From positions 18,410,936-18,474,935 of the forward strand of contig JAUCBN010000017.1 in the NCBI GenBank assembly GCA_035048815.1: a stretch of DNA of 64,000 nucleotides, in the 5' to 3' direction. A model generated the notes under the pieces. The model made no database searches. It was not told the DNA's origin and saw only the letters and a program-made list of their open reading frames with translations. Below, in pieces: positions 10,389 to 22,702 of the stretch. The translations under genes were made by a program, and so were the position numbers. Every line of letters begins with the position of its first letter. Position 1 is the first letter of the stretch. The stretch comes from Abelmoschus esculentus (Eukaryota; Streptophyta; Magnoliopsida; Malvales; Malvaceae).

Positions 10389-13271
10389 TCAGGTCCTAGG
10401 AGAACCATCTCGCCAATATCCGCATTCGCTAATGCCACATTCCGAAAGAAACTTCCGATAATCATGTTGAAGTCTTCCATAATCCTCGGGGGTCTCCTCA
10501 TACTGGATGTGTGCTTCATCTTCTGAAGGACTCTGTACAACATTTCAAAATTAACTTAGTACACAAACTCGAATTTTTGGTCTAACAGATACCTTTTGCT
10601 TGGCAAAAAAAAAAATGACACCTCTTGACTATCAACCAAATCAAAGACAATAACTATATCATGATTGCTAATGTGTTTTATGTGAACTGCTATCGTGCCA
10701 TTGTTCAGTTTCTTTGATTTCTAGTGAGCTCATCTCAGTGGGACTTGTCACTGGTAATTGGCAGGTTCAGGCTTCTCCATATTGAATGGATTTGACAGAA
10801 AGTGTGGGGAACAATATAGCAGACCTGAAGTTTCTGGTTTTGCAGGCAAGCAATAAGGTACAATCCAGTGTTACCAATCACTAGAATGACGACGAGAATT
10901 GTCCTAACTAATTCAGTTTAGAACTATAAATGGTTCTTTGTTTTGTCTCACAGTTCAAGTCCCAATGTACCGTGCATATCATGGAGCTGTCCAGTCTTCT
11001 TTGTCCAAGAAGGTAAGAACAATCAAAGTACACATATCACCATAGGCTTCCCCCTTTGTGTATAGCACAATGAACGACCATTGTAAATTGTTCTAACGAA
11101 TCGTATTCGTAAAATGGTCCTTGGGCAAAGCAGCATCAAAGGCAAATGCTTGGAATTCCATCATTGTCACCCGGACAACAAACATACAAGGAGACCATCA
11201 ACCTATAAGCCACTGCATAGTGAACAACCATGCTTGATAGTGTATATTATGCATGATTTTAGAATGAAGTCTCCTCCAAGCTGTTGGGCATTCTTCCATA
11301 GCAAGTCCTATAAATGCATCTTATATCTCATGAGCAACAGCAAGTCCTGTGTAACCATGTCTTGAGTATTCTACGACTCTGGTAGCATCATTAAGTCCCA
11401 CAGACAGGGTCTCAGTATATCATAATCATATTTCCCTCCTGAAATGGATATAGTGCTATGCTGCTCTATGCCATGACACTGAAGCAAATACTTGTAATGC
11501 AACTTATCCAACAGACAGTTTTCTACACTTCAGCATCGCCAAAAACACAAGAATAACATACTTGGAAATACCACTTCCAAACAAATAAACTTGCAATGAT
11601 GCCACACCCAAGGTAAGGTGATTCCCAGCACAAAGGGTCATTTACCTGAAGTTGTGAGACTAAGGTTTCCCATTGTATTATCATCCAGTCAGCAAAAAGT
11701 TAACCAAAAAAACAATATTTCTACTATTCATAGGTGGTGACATCCAGAATTGGTTCTACTTACTCCAATGTGATGGCATGAGAACTGCAGGGACATGTAT
11801 ATGGCTACTCATGTCAACATAAGATCATATGGTCACTTTAGCAAACACATCAAAACAGCATTAATCTCAGGAAAAAGGGAAAGCAATATGAAACTATACC
11901 AGTAATCAGTTATACTAACATAAACCTGTGCAATAGGGACTCCAACTGATAAATTTCTGTCATAAAAGAGAAATATCATGACATTTTCCCAAAGAAAGAA
12001 AACTCTGCTAATTATCGGTGTTGAATGTTAAAAGAAATTGGCCTTTGCAGAATTTTGTTAGACGTGTACTACATGTTGAACTGATTACTTACATTAGAAT
12101 CAAGGGCTAATTCAGAGTCAAAAACATCTCTTTCCACGGTGTCACTGAGGGCAGACTTCCATCGCATGCCTTTTGTCCCACGATGAAGTGCATGAGACTT
12201 ATCACCAGCTTGTTGTTTTATGCCTCTGGAAACTCTTGTGTTAAAGGTACTGATTACACATCCAATGCAAAGCGCTATAAGAGGAACCACAACTAGAAAA
12301 TAACCAGTGGATTTAGCCTGCTAATAGAGTGGGAAAGCCTGTTGAGCTTGCTAAGAATAATCATTAAACACCATTCGGACGGTTTTTACAAACATACTTA
12401 CATTAGATAAAGGATGCATGGTGAAAAATGTTTGCCCTGAAGGAGCTTTAAGTGCACGGATGGAACGCCATAATCTACTTTTCTTGGCTCGGTCCTGATT
12501 AAAGGAAAACAAAATATACAGTATCAAAGCAAATTTCAACAGAAACCTGATAGAAATCCAAGCTTAACTCGATGCAGATTAGGGCTCCAAGTTCTAAATC
12601 AAGTCCCAACTACACTGTTGCCTTCTTAATTTGCTAGAGCATCACAGTTTTTGAAACAGGGAAGAATATGATAATAGCTCAAATAACTTGAACAATCTTA
12701 CTTACAAGTTGAGTGTCTAGGAGGGAAGGAGCAGGGATGTTAAGGAGTTGGCCTTCAAAAACAAGGTCAATATCCACTATGTTCTTGTTAGCAGCTACAA
12801 TTGAATGAACAGACACCCCATACATCTTTGAAATGGAAGACAAAGTTTCACCCCTGCAGTTGAAACTACCAACTTTTCACCTCAAACAAGCTTTGAATAT
12901 TAAAAAATGGCCAAAACCCAGAGTTTAACAAAGGGATTAAAGGAGTTTCGTTTAACTCTTTCACTAAATGAGCGCAGGAATTGTCCTTGGCCTTGTTCTG
13001 CAATCTCCATTTCTGCCACCAACAAACCAAACCATCCGTTTTAGCAAAGCCTACAAAAACACATCCTACTTGTAAGTAGTACAATTCTTACGGAAATGGG
13101 GGTGTGGGAAGAGAAAGACCAAACCTTCACCAGGACTTGAAAACGTAGGATTTCACCAGATACCCAGGGTTTAAAACGCAAGGTGCGGGGAGGGAAGCTT
13201 GTTTTTGTATGGTTTGAAAGAGGAGATTTTGAGAGAAAGATATGTTTTTTATGGCTAAGCTTTACTTCCAT
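10389..13271 (-). CDS. LysM-domain, single-pass membrane protein
   Basis: This is a spliced gene built by eye. Coding exons (minus strand, in order) are 13131-13271, 12930-13012, 12706-12853, 12402-12494, 12093-12317 and 10389-10532. All joins keep phase and use GT-AG, giving about 277 aa. The LysM core is GETLSSISKMYGVSVHSIVA...NKNIVDIDLVFEGQLLNIP, on the third exon. A hydrophobic segment, GYFLVVVPLIALCIGCVIST, lies in the fifth. The last exon encodes an acidic tail ending in CGYWRDGSPRT. The N-terminus is basic and Ser-rich, like an organelle targeting sequence. LysM modules bind GlcNAc-containing glycans, but plant proteins of this short intracellular type have no settled role. The end of exon 1 (13131, or 6 bp further) is the least certain junction. 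Intron 5 is about 1.56 kb. Confidence 0.8.
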
Positions 13272-15009
13272 CACAGAGAGAAAACAACGAAAATGGAGAA
13301 GGAAACAAGACCCGAAGAAACACAACGATTTATCAGACAAATCCAACCCTTCATTTATGGTGGGCTGAAAGCGAGAAACAACCACCAAAGGGAACGATTC
13401 TTTTGTATTTTCCTGCTAGATTCCTTGGTCCCTTACCTTGTTAGTGATTGGCGCTTGCCCTCAGTTCTAAAAATGTTCATTTATCTATAGACTTTAAATG
13501 AATGGAAAACTTAATTCTGGGACAATTAAGACCTTGATGTTCGAAAATTAGTTTAATTAGAGACTTCATTGAAATTTTGGTATGAAACATTCAGAATGCT
13601 TAGAGGGCGATGGAAATGTTTCGGCTAAATCCTTAATTTGAGATCAAGTTTTTGAAGCTTTGTTCAGGTTTATGTTTAATGGTTTAGAATCGATGGGTTG
13701 TAGTTAAAATTTAAAGATTGAAGTTATAATTATAGCATATAGGTTAAAACTTAAATCTCTAATCATATTATGATAAACTCTAAACTTAATCTTTAAATCC
13801 TAAATTCTAATCCTAAACTCTAAATTTTAACTATAACCTTTAAATTCTAAACATCAACCTATAAACCCTAAAATTTAACCCTAAGCTTTAAAACCAAAGT
13901 CCTTGTGAAAACTTTTTGTTTTCATGAATGTGTATTAGGCTTGTATATTTAGAGTTCAGAGTATAAAATTTAGGGGTCATTGGTTTAAAGTTAAGGTTAA
14001 GAATTTATATTGTAATCATGTATCATAAGTTCTTTTTTTATCATGTAAAGCTGATCTTTATTTAATAATAAATATTTTACAAACGAAAATTTAAAAGACA
14101 AAAAATAATAAAAATTATGAAAAGGATGATAAAGATAAAACAATAAAAGAAAAATGCGACAAAACAAACCATAAAAAAGAATATGATCAGCTAAACAGAC
14201 CTCTAAAATCCAAACCACCATATAAGCGAACATCTAAATAGATAAGTTGTGGAGGATAAAACCTTGTTAACGTCGGAGTTAGAAAAAATATGAGATACTC
14301 CGATTAGGCAAGGCCCATGATAAATTAATCTGGAGAAATGCGCCATCATCTATCGGATCGCACCACATCTTCAATACCTGTGAATCATAAGTTCTAACTT
14401 TAAACACTAAATTATAAACCTTTAAACTTGAAGCGCCGAACCAACTCTCTAACCCATGAATTTATCTCATGAAAACCTTTTTTTGTTGTCAATGTATCAA
14501 ACAATAATCTCTAATTTAATTTTAAAAATTAAAATCTAAATCTCTATTTCTAAAATCATAAAACTTAATCCAAACTTTAAACCTAAATTTTAGGTTCAAC
14601 AACTTAAAACTTAAATTTTAAACTAAATCTTTAGACTTAAAACTTAAATTTTAAACTAAATCTTTAGACTCTAAATTAGATGGAATTTTCTTTTTACTTA
14701 CATATTTCACAAACATTCCATTCCCAAGCTAACTTTAATAGCATCTCTTTCATTCATTACCACTAAGATCATGTTGTAGGCTAATCTAGCAAGGTCGTGG
14801 CTGGCCAACAAGTTGATCACGAGATACATCTGCCACCGCTGCTGCTTCAATGCAAAGTAATTCTTTATGTGACGCATCCAGTGATGGGTCATCACCACAA
14901 CTAAAAGTTTTACGGCTCAACTCTCCTCGACCCTAAAACTCAAAACCCCACATGCATGGATCTCTGCATGCATATGAACCCCATAATAGATTAACAAACC
15001 TTTCACCCC
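13272..15009. other. Intergenic region with telomere-like words
   Basis: At 13700-13900 and 14390-14680 there are many degenerate copies of the plant telomere-like word CTAAACC/TTTAAAC. There is no perfect array. No gene is recognised; open frames on the minus strand at 13997-14233 and 14707-14898 look random. Confidence 0.45.
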
Positions 15010-15017
15010 TATATAAG
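15010..15017 (+). promoter_or_regulatory. TATA box of the GDSL lipase gene
   Basis: TATATAAG lies 52 bp upstream of the ATG at 15069, in a locally C-rich setting. That predicts a leader of roughly 25-30 nt. Confidence 0.6.
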
Positions 15018-15068
15018 TTATGCGTTCATCTACATGGAGATTACTGAGTTTAGTCATAATTCAAAACA

Positions 15069-16567
15069 ATGAAGACCGTTGGTGAGCTAGCCTTATTGGT
15101 TTGTTTGATCCTGGCCTGCTTTAACAGTAGAGCTCGGTCGCAGCGCCTGCCTCAGCAGTCTCAAGTACCATGCTTCTTCATCTTCGGTGACTCCCTAGTG
15201 GACAATGGGAATAACAATGGTATGGTCACACTTGCTAGGGCTAATTATAGGCCCTACGGCATCGATTTTCCCGGGGGTACCACCGGTCGTTTCACTAATG
15301 GTCGAACTTTTGTCGACGCTCTAGGTAAGTTACTTCTCCATGATCAGTCAAAATTTGATCTTTTTTTCTATTGTAATCGGTTTCCTGATGAAACACTCGA
15401 GTTGCAGCTCAACTTATGGGGTTTACACGCTACATTCTTCCCTATTCAAGGGCTCGTGGCCCTGAATTGTTGCGGGGAGTCAATTATGCCTCCGGCGCTT
15501 CCGGTATTCGCGACGAAACAGGCGACAATCTGGTACTAACATATATTAATATGCATGCATAATCGTAAATTCGTAATCTAAATCTTTCGCTGGAGTTGTA
15601 AGTTGTAACATGTTTGTGATGATGATTTGTGTGCAGGGAGCCCATACGTCGATGAACGGACAGGTCGCAAACTTTGCGAATACGGTGGAGCAAATGCGGA
15701 GGTTCTTCAGAGGAGACACCGCTGCTTTAGGAAGCTACCTAAGCAAGTGCATATTCTACTGTGGTTTGGGAAGCAATGATTATCTTAACAACTATTTCAT
15801 GCCAGACTTCTACACAACCAGCTCTGATTTCACTACCAAGGCTTATGCGTCAGCACTTATTCAGGACTACACACGCCAACTAACCGTAAGTTTCCCATGT
15901 CCCAAACAAATATTTCGTTACGATCTGTCCGTCTCCGACGCTGATATAGTTTCCTGTGTGTTTGAATCTGATACATTTCAGCAATTACATAGCTTAGGAG
16001 CTCGGAAGGTGATCGTAACAGCAGTCGGACCAATTGGATGCATACCATATCAACTAGCTCGGTACCACGGGAATAGCAGCCGCTGCAACGAAGACATAAA
16101 CAAGGCAATCGTTCTTTTCAACACCGAGCTAAGGAAGGTGATCGATGGTTTCAACGGTGGCCAACTACAAGGAGCGAAGTTTGTTTACCTGGATTCCTAC
16201 AAAAGCAGCATTGATTCTTATCAAAATGGCTCTGCAAACGGTAATCTACTAATACAACTTTGACATAAACCCCAAAATTATATTTAATAATTGATCGATA
16301 GAGCTTGACTCAAAAATAATCGAATCGAATTCAATCTTCGAGTGTGCAGGGTTTGAAGTAATAGACAAAGGGTGCTGCGGAGTGGGAAGAAACAATGGGC
16401 AGATAACATGTCTTCCCCTCCAACAACCTTGTACCGATCGAAGGAAATACCTTTTTTGGGATGCTTTCCATCCGACAGAACAGGCTAATGTCATGTTTGC
16501 ACAGTCTGCCTACGGATCACAGACTTATACTTATCCTATAAACATACAGCAACTGTCCGCCCTCTAG
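15069..16567 (+). CDS. GDSL esterase/lipase
   Basis: Secreted serine hydrolase of the SGNH/GDSL family. The five exons are 15069-15324, 15408-15532, 15637-15885, 15982-16240 and 16350-16567. All introns are GT-AG, the phases agree, and the product is 368 aa, the normal family length. Residues 1-25 are a signal peptide. Block I reads FIFGDSLVDNGNNN with nucleophile Ser42. The middle has the typical RGVNYASGASGIRDETG, CGLGSNDYLNNY (Gly/Asn of the oxyanion hole) and VGPIGCIPYQ. Block V is WDAFHPTE, giving Asp334 and His337 of the triad. The substrate is unknown; cuticle or storage lipid esters are usual guesses for the family. The gene is convergent with the IAN GTPase, with 431 bp between stop codons. 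Confidence 0.92.
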
Positions 16568-16998
16568 AATCTGATTTTTTTTCTTCTGAATTCATGTCAT
16601 TAATTACTACCTTTTGTTGATTGTTTTGTTACTTGTTGGAGTTAACTTATTTCTGTTCTGTTGATTTGTGAATTTCTGAGAATGCAATTTAGCATTCCTT
16701 GCAATCTCATCACCTAATTTGTTGTTTGTTGACTTAAGCATCTGAGCATGTCCTAAAGCCAATCTCCAAGATTCTTTCCACTTTGTTTTCATGTTAGATA
16801 CTTTCCAACTCATTCCCCTCTCTTCTACTAGCTACTTGTATCCTCAAATGATTGATGAGATAACCATAAAACCAGTGTTGAAAATCTGTTTAACACTTCA
16901 ATATTTACAGAGACACGGTTTAAAAATTATAGCAACTTTAAAAGGAGTGAAAATCTTAGCAAAAGAGACATTTTCTCAGTGTCATGACAGGGGCTATG
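16568..16998. other. Shared 3' region between two convergent genes
   Basis: It lies between the GDSL lipase stop (+) and the IAN GTPase stop (-). It should hold both 3' UTRs. No further gene is seen. Confidence 0.5.
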
Positions 16999-19517
16999 TC
17001 AGAGGATGTTGCAGCGAGCAGCTTGCCTGCGGAGCTCCTCCGTCTCTTTCTGTGCTCTTTCCAGATTCTCTCGGAGCTTCCGAATTTCATCATTTGATTT
17101 CATTTGAGCCAACTGTGCCATCTCTTCTGCCTTCAGCCTCGCCGCTTGTTCCTCTGCTAACTTCTGCTCAAGCCTCGCGGTCGTCTCCTTCAGCTTTGAC
17201 TCAACCTGTACAACATCATTATTAGACACAGAGACTGTGCAAAGAACATATCACGGCTTATATACGAGAATTAAGCAAGTAAAAGCATGTGAAGCAACAA
17301 GGAACATGATAATTGATACAACTAAGTAGGCGATTTTCGACACGATATAGACAAGATAACTAAAACACAACACAGCACACAGAAATATAACATGAACATG
17401 ACATGAACATCTCGATATAAAATACCTTAAACATATGTGACATCGTAGAAGAGTAAACTACATTTGTTTTCCAAATATGTTGCTTTGAGTATACCAAGAC
17501 TGTGAGAATCCAATCCCAACTAAGACAACTATGATGGATAATTTGAAGGGGATACATAAAAGGCTACATGGTTACGTTTTTGGATTTACAAATGATGATG
17601 GATCAAAGTTTAAGTTTGTGAAGACACAAATGTTATATACATTAACAAAGACCTCTAAAATATGGCCAAGGGGGGAAATGGTCTTTAAAATCTGAGATGA
17701 AAACAGAAATAACATCATCATCAAGTATAATAAGAAGATACTAAGGTTACCATTTCAGTAATTCGCATAAGCTGCTCTGCATATGATCTTTCAATCTGCT
17801 CCTGGAACTCTGATATTTCTTTCTTGGAGTAGCCCTTTAGTGCAGCAACCACTTCTTGTTGATCACGGAGTTTAGTTGCCCCTTTCTGTGCAATAGATAT
17901 AGATACAATAATTGTTTTACACTAAAATCACAACAAACTGAAAAGGAAAGGAAAGGAAAGGCTTAACCTTCAGCTCCGCAAACAACTCATCAGTATATGG
18001 TTTCCCTCCGTTCTGCTCTATGACCATGTTCACAAGTGAGAGAAGATCCTGAACTTGTTTCATTCTCTTGGTTTCATCCTTAGTCTTGTTGTCAAAAAGT
18101 ACAAGCCGGTTTTCACAAAGTCCTAGAACATCCTGATCAATATAAAGTAACAGAAAAAATAAGTATCTGTTGTTATTGCACAACAACTATGCTTCAGTTC
18201 CAATACACCAAGTAAAAAACAATAGCAGCCTAAGATCAGATTATATGTATCAATAATTGAATTGGAAAGATGAAAGAGATATGCTTCACCCAAATCCTCA
18301 AATTCTATGCCACCCAAGCATCTCCGTTCCCCTCCAATTTCAGAGCATCAAAAACATATCGACCATAGTTACAGTCATCAACTATTAAGCATTATCTTGC
18401 TTCTCAAGGAAACATAGTACACACAAGATATGTCCAAATGAACTTTAAATAGAAGACAGAGACAAAAATGAATATAATTTATAGAGTTTGTATAGAAAAA
18501 GGAACAAAGAACATAAATGCTTACGGGGAGATTACATCTGAACACAAGATTTTCTTAAATCAAACCAATCATGCATCTAGCAGCACTTGAACAAAAATAA
18601 AAACAACTGATCATAAAGTTTATGTCATCCAACACAAGCACCAATGATTTTATCACTAATCCCAACAAACATACATGATACATAATATAAAATAATCTTC
18701 CAACTATGTCTAAACCACTTTTCATGAAAACATGATATTAAACCTATTAGAACACCTTTTTCTTTATACCATCGCCTCATCAGGATAGTAACCTTCCAAC
18801 CTCAACATATAAGAGAACTGATTACAACAAAGTCAGACAACAATGAAACTTCAAGTTGCATTTGGTTTAGGAAGAAACCTTTAATGGCTGCGGACATTCA
18901 CGACCCAAATAATCTTCCAATGTTTCCTCATTTTCTTCCAGCTCATCCCCACCAGTAAACAATACAATCATGTAGTTAACAATTTTGCTTCCAAACAAAG
19001 TCTGCAAACTATGCAACGCAGCTTCCTCTTCTTGCGAAAAACGGGTCCTAACTGAGAAAACAACGAGAACTGCATGGATTCCATCCTTGGCAAGATCGAT
19101 ACATTTGACAATTTCTTTTCCAATGAATTCAGATCCAGCTGAGAAATCAAACAACCCTGCAATGACATGTTAAATTAGTCCTAATAGTTAATGCATTGAT
19201 AGCCGAGGATAGAATAACCTTTTCCGTGACCCAGTTAATGATACTACCATCAAATATATTAGGGACAAAGACAGAAGCACTGTACCAGGAGTATCAATGA
19301 CATTCAAAATTTGCCCATCTCTGAGCACTGTTTTCTGCAATTCACAAGTACTAGTAACTCCAGATGAGCTAGCCCTTGATTTGAAGGCTTTTTTTCCAAG
19401 AATGCTATTGCCAGTTGCACTTTTCCCATTGCCGGTACGTCCAACTAAAACCACAGTCCTAATACTGTTAGAAAGCGAGGTGAACTCCCAATCATCATCT
19501 ATTGCACTTCCACCCAT
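16999..19517 (-). CDS. AIG1/IAN-type (GIMAP-like) GTPase
   Basis: Immune-associated nucleotide-binding GTPase related to Arabidopsis AIG1, a pathogen-induced family. The coding exons are 19286-19517, 18879-19156, 17968-18132, 17751-17885 and 16999-17205; phases agree and the product is 338 aa. The P-loop GRTGNGKSA is at residues 26-34. The G3 motif DTPG is at 75-78, its last Gly split by intron 1. The family 'conserved box' with G4 is RLVLFDNKTKD (from about 179). Residues 271-338 form a strongly charged, heptad-like coiled coil. The last four residues are CNIL, which fits a CaaX box with a terminal Leu (geranylgeranyl type), so the protein may be anchored to membranes. An extra leader intron is supported (see the separate entry). 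Confidence 0.93.
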
Positions 19518-20385
19518 CTGATACGATTACCTGCAATATTAGAAAACACTTTTGCCCTCAACACAATAACTTCAACATTGAATTAAAAAAATGAATCTCA
19601 TCTGTCAATCAAATCCGTTCTTTGTCTAATGTTAAAGTTTACAACAATCTATGAACCAAAATCACCATTCAACCACTTCCTCCAGAATGCAAAGTGAGTC
19701 AACTCCAAGTCTTCAACAAATTAAAATTAAACAAATAGAAAATATAATAATATTTGTAACTCAAGAGAAGCAGTTCATGGAGGTCTAGTAATGATAGAAC
19801 TAACTTGATTATCCCACTCATATTAAAACGCCTAAATTCAACTTTAACATCAATTATTACAAAACCATTTAAAACATCTCAAATCTTATCACAGAAAATG
19901 CAATTTTACGGAAAATTAAATAATTTGATCATCAGTAAACGATCCAGTTATAGTAATTTGAAATCTATCCCACTCAATTTGGGACTAAACCTTTTAAGGA
20001 TCGAGAGAATCAAGATTTTTGTGCTGACGTGGCACTGCGATCCACAGATACAATCTTTGAGTGACCTATAAAAGATTTGATCTTCAGATTCGCTCATCTC
20101 CTCAAAGGTCTAAACTGACCATCTAGTCAAACTAACCCGAAAAATCCGGAAATTTTCAAGGTGTTGTTGTTTTCTAATTCCTGACCTCATTCCCAGATAC
20201 CAAACAGCAGCAAATTTTAATCATCGGTAAAGGATCGAGCTCTAACAAATTTAAAAGCAACCCAAAAGAATCTGGATTTTTTTTGCCGTTGAATTTCCGG
20301 CTTCAATCCAATAACAAAGTAGGAAGAAGGAATTATAAAGAAACAAGGAATCAAAAGAGTAGACAAAGATTATAAACAACTTACC
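19518..20385 (-). other. 5' leader intron of the IAN GTPase gene
   Basis: On the minus strand a donor CCG|GTAAG sits at 20385/20384 and an acceptor TTGCAG| just before 19530. The mature leader would therefore be 19518-19530 joined to sequence above 20386, and the intron about 19531-20384. Upstream (about 20440-20480) the minus strand is a CT-rich tract, common in plant leaders. Confidence 0.5.
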
Positions 20386-20510
20386 GGATAAATACGAAGC
20401 TCGAAAAGAACAATAAGAGAGGAGAATTCAATGTAAATAAAATATATAGAGAGAGAGAGAAGAAAAGAGAGGAGGAAACTTGTTCTTCGAGATAAGCCGT
20501 AAGCGTCTGC

Positions 20511-21288
20511 AACAGATAAGTCTCAATATAGGGACTAAATAAAAAAAAATACTTAAATTATATAATTTTTGAGTTCAAGGAATTAAAGTATTTTTATATG
20601 AAAATAAATATTTAAAATATATATTATTATAATTTTAAGTGTTTAATAATTCATTATTGTTAAAAAATTATTAGTTGGTTAATGCTTAAAATATGATATA
20701 TTTATTTTAATTTTTAATTTTTTTAAAATATTTTTATATTTTAAAATTTTTTAAAATCTCAATTCTTTAAAAGATAACAGATAAATATGTAAAAATTTTA
20801 AATTTTAACCCTCAATAATTATTGTCTTTAAATATATTCGGTTATTTTTAATATGATATTATTAAAAATAATATTTGAGTTTATTTTTTAAAAAAATTAT
20901 ACATAAAATTATAATCTTATATTTTTATGTTTAAAATTATTAATTAATATGACACACAAATTAAAAATATAAAGATATTTATTTTTATTTTTAAATATTA
21001 GATCTATAACTAATATTTATATTAAAATTAAACTCATTAAAATCTATTTACAACTATATAAGGGTATAATTATTATTTTTCAAAAGTCCAAGGGCTTTAA
21101 ACACAATAAGCCCAAAATGATCGACGTCTGAAACCAATAAATTAGCGCAGACTCATATTGATTCTTAGATGGCCTAACCAACCCGCTACAAAATCTAGTC
21201 CACAATTTCCATTTCTCTGTGATCCGAGGCAAATACATGAACAAGAACAACCATCGATATCTCATCAAATTCCGGCCACCAAACAAGC
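20511..21288. other. Intergenic region between divergent genes
   Basis: It separates the IAN GTPase leader (-) from the small gene at 21289 (+). It is AT-rich from 20530 to 21080, and promoters for both genes should lie here. No element is recognised. Confidence 0.4.
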
Positions 21289-21663
21289 ATGAAACAAGGC
21301 GGAGCGATGGAGTTCCCAACCAGTCGACCACTTGAATCATCAGAAGCAGGGGAGACATTCGGAGTGATACTGAGCAGAAGCCGTTCGGTTTCGACTGCGT
21401 CCACCGTGGTCCTCCGAGCCGAGAAACAGAGCTCCGCACTCGAGAACGCCGTGAAAAGGGCTTTCTCCATGAGGAGATCCAGATCCGCATCGTCTTCTTC
21501 TTATTGCGTTTCCATGGGTAGGGGTGGATATTACAAAATATTCAATCATTTTGATGATGCTGATCCGATCACTGTCGATGAATCTCATAATTTTGAAATC
21601 AAATCCAGGAAGAAGAGGGGATCCAAAATATTCGAAGCTTGCAAGCGACTGATGGGGTTTTAA
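21289..21663 (+). CDS. Small plant protein of unknown function
   Basis: A single-exon frame of 124 codons starting at ATG 21289; a second in-frame ATG lies seven codons on. The GC content is clearly above the flanks and the codon use looks coding, so I judge it a real gene. The product has no signal peptide or membrane segment. It has a Ser/Arg cluster (FSMRRSRSASSSS, about residues 59-71), an aromatic patch GGYYKIFNHFDD, and a basic end IKSRKKRGSKIFEACKRLMGF. The Ser/Arg and basic parts suggest phosphorylation or nuclear location, but I do not recognise the family. Confidence 0.7.
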   Translation: MKQGGAMEFPTSRPLESSEAGETFGVILSRSRSVSTASTVVLRAEKQSSALENAVKRAFSMRRSRSASSSSYCVSMGRGGYYKIFNHFDDADPITVDESHNFEIKSRKKRGSKIFEACKRLMGF

Positions 21664-22702
21664 CTGAATCCAGTCGGATCTATATTTCCTCCCATTTCCA
21701 CCCATGACCCACCCGATTGTCTGCTCTTGGACTCTGTAACTGTAAGCTTTCCATTCCATATTGTCGTTAAGCTTACTGTTGATTCGTAGGCTAGACTAGT
21801 CTTACTTAATCTTCTTTGGAACACACAAAGCAAATCTCTGTTTGCAATTCTTTTTAATCAACTCTTGATTTTAATTACATTATGTTTTATGTTTATTTGT
21901 GCTACTAAGTATAAAATATAGATACAATATACATTATAAATGATTAAATTAATCATCTTTATTTTTTAAAATCCTAATCGTTTTTATATAGTCATATTCC
22001 TTATTATTTATAAAATCAAAATTTATTTTTTAAAAATAAATCCGAAGATGTATGAATAAGATTGTATCGTACCAATATAATAGCAAACATATCTAAATAT
22101 TCAACATGATTCGATTTATGAATGAAAATGGATCTTAGTAACAGGCATTGTATCAAATTATATCACAGTAGGATTGTGATGGCATAAATCATAACTACCA
22201 AATTTAAACCATTACCTAAGGCTAAGGTCAACGAAGTTATTAACTCTTTCTTTCCCAAATATCACAGCTTGTCGGGTCCTGAACCATCCCTTAAGGTCAA
22301 CACAAGTATTAACTGTTTGCCTCAATGTCAATACCACTAGTCTTCTGTCTGCAAGAAAAATCCAACCACCCAAACTACCAAAAGGTGACTGGTTCAAGGA
22401 AATGATCAGTGTTGGTCTTAAGCATGTTGTCTTGGATTGGAGTTGGAGAACACAACTGTACACATAGCCCATCATGTAAACAATGGGCCTCTATACTTGA
22501 ATAAGAAAGAAATTTTGATGGGTCAGAATCAGACACAAATATACAGATTCATGTCGTAGCTCATGCACGAATCATCTAGTCTAATCGATTAAAAGAACAA
22601 TTATTGTTTTTTAAGGTCACAGATTCGAGTACCACTAATCAACCCAAAATGTTTTCACTGGTGCTAATGCATATACTGATTGGACACCTTGAGATAATTG
22701 TG
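21664..22702. other. Intergenic region
   Basis: No gene is recognised. Near 22575-22645 a tRNA-like pair of words occurs (TAGTCTAATCG, then GATTCGAGTACC), but no clover leaf can be formed. Confidence 0.4.

Noticed and set aside
12866..13084. Stand-alone minus-strand gene of 72 codons
   Set aside because: It is LysM exon 2 read through into its introns.
13700..13900. Interstitial telomere array
   Set aside because: The CTAAACC-like words are too degenerate and irregular for a true telomeric tract.
22575..22645. Possible tRNA gene
   Set aside because: A- and B-box-like words occur but no acceptor or anticodon stems can be drawn.
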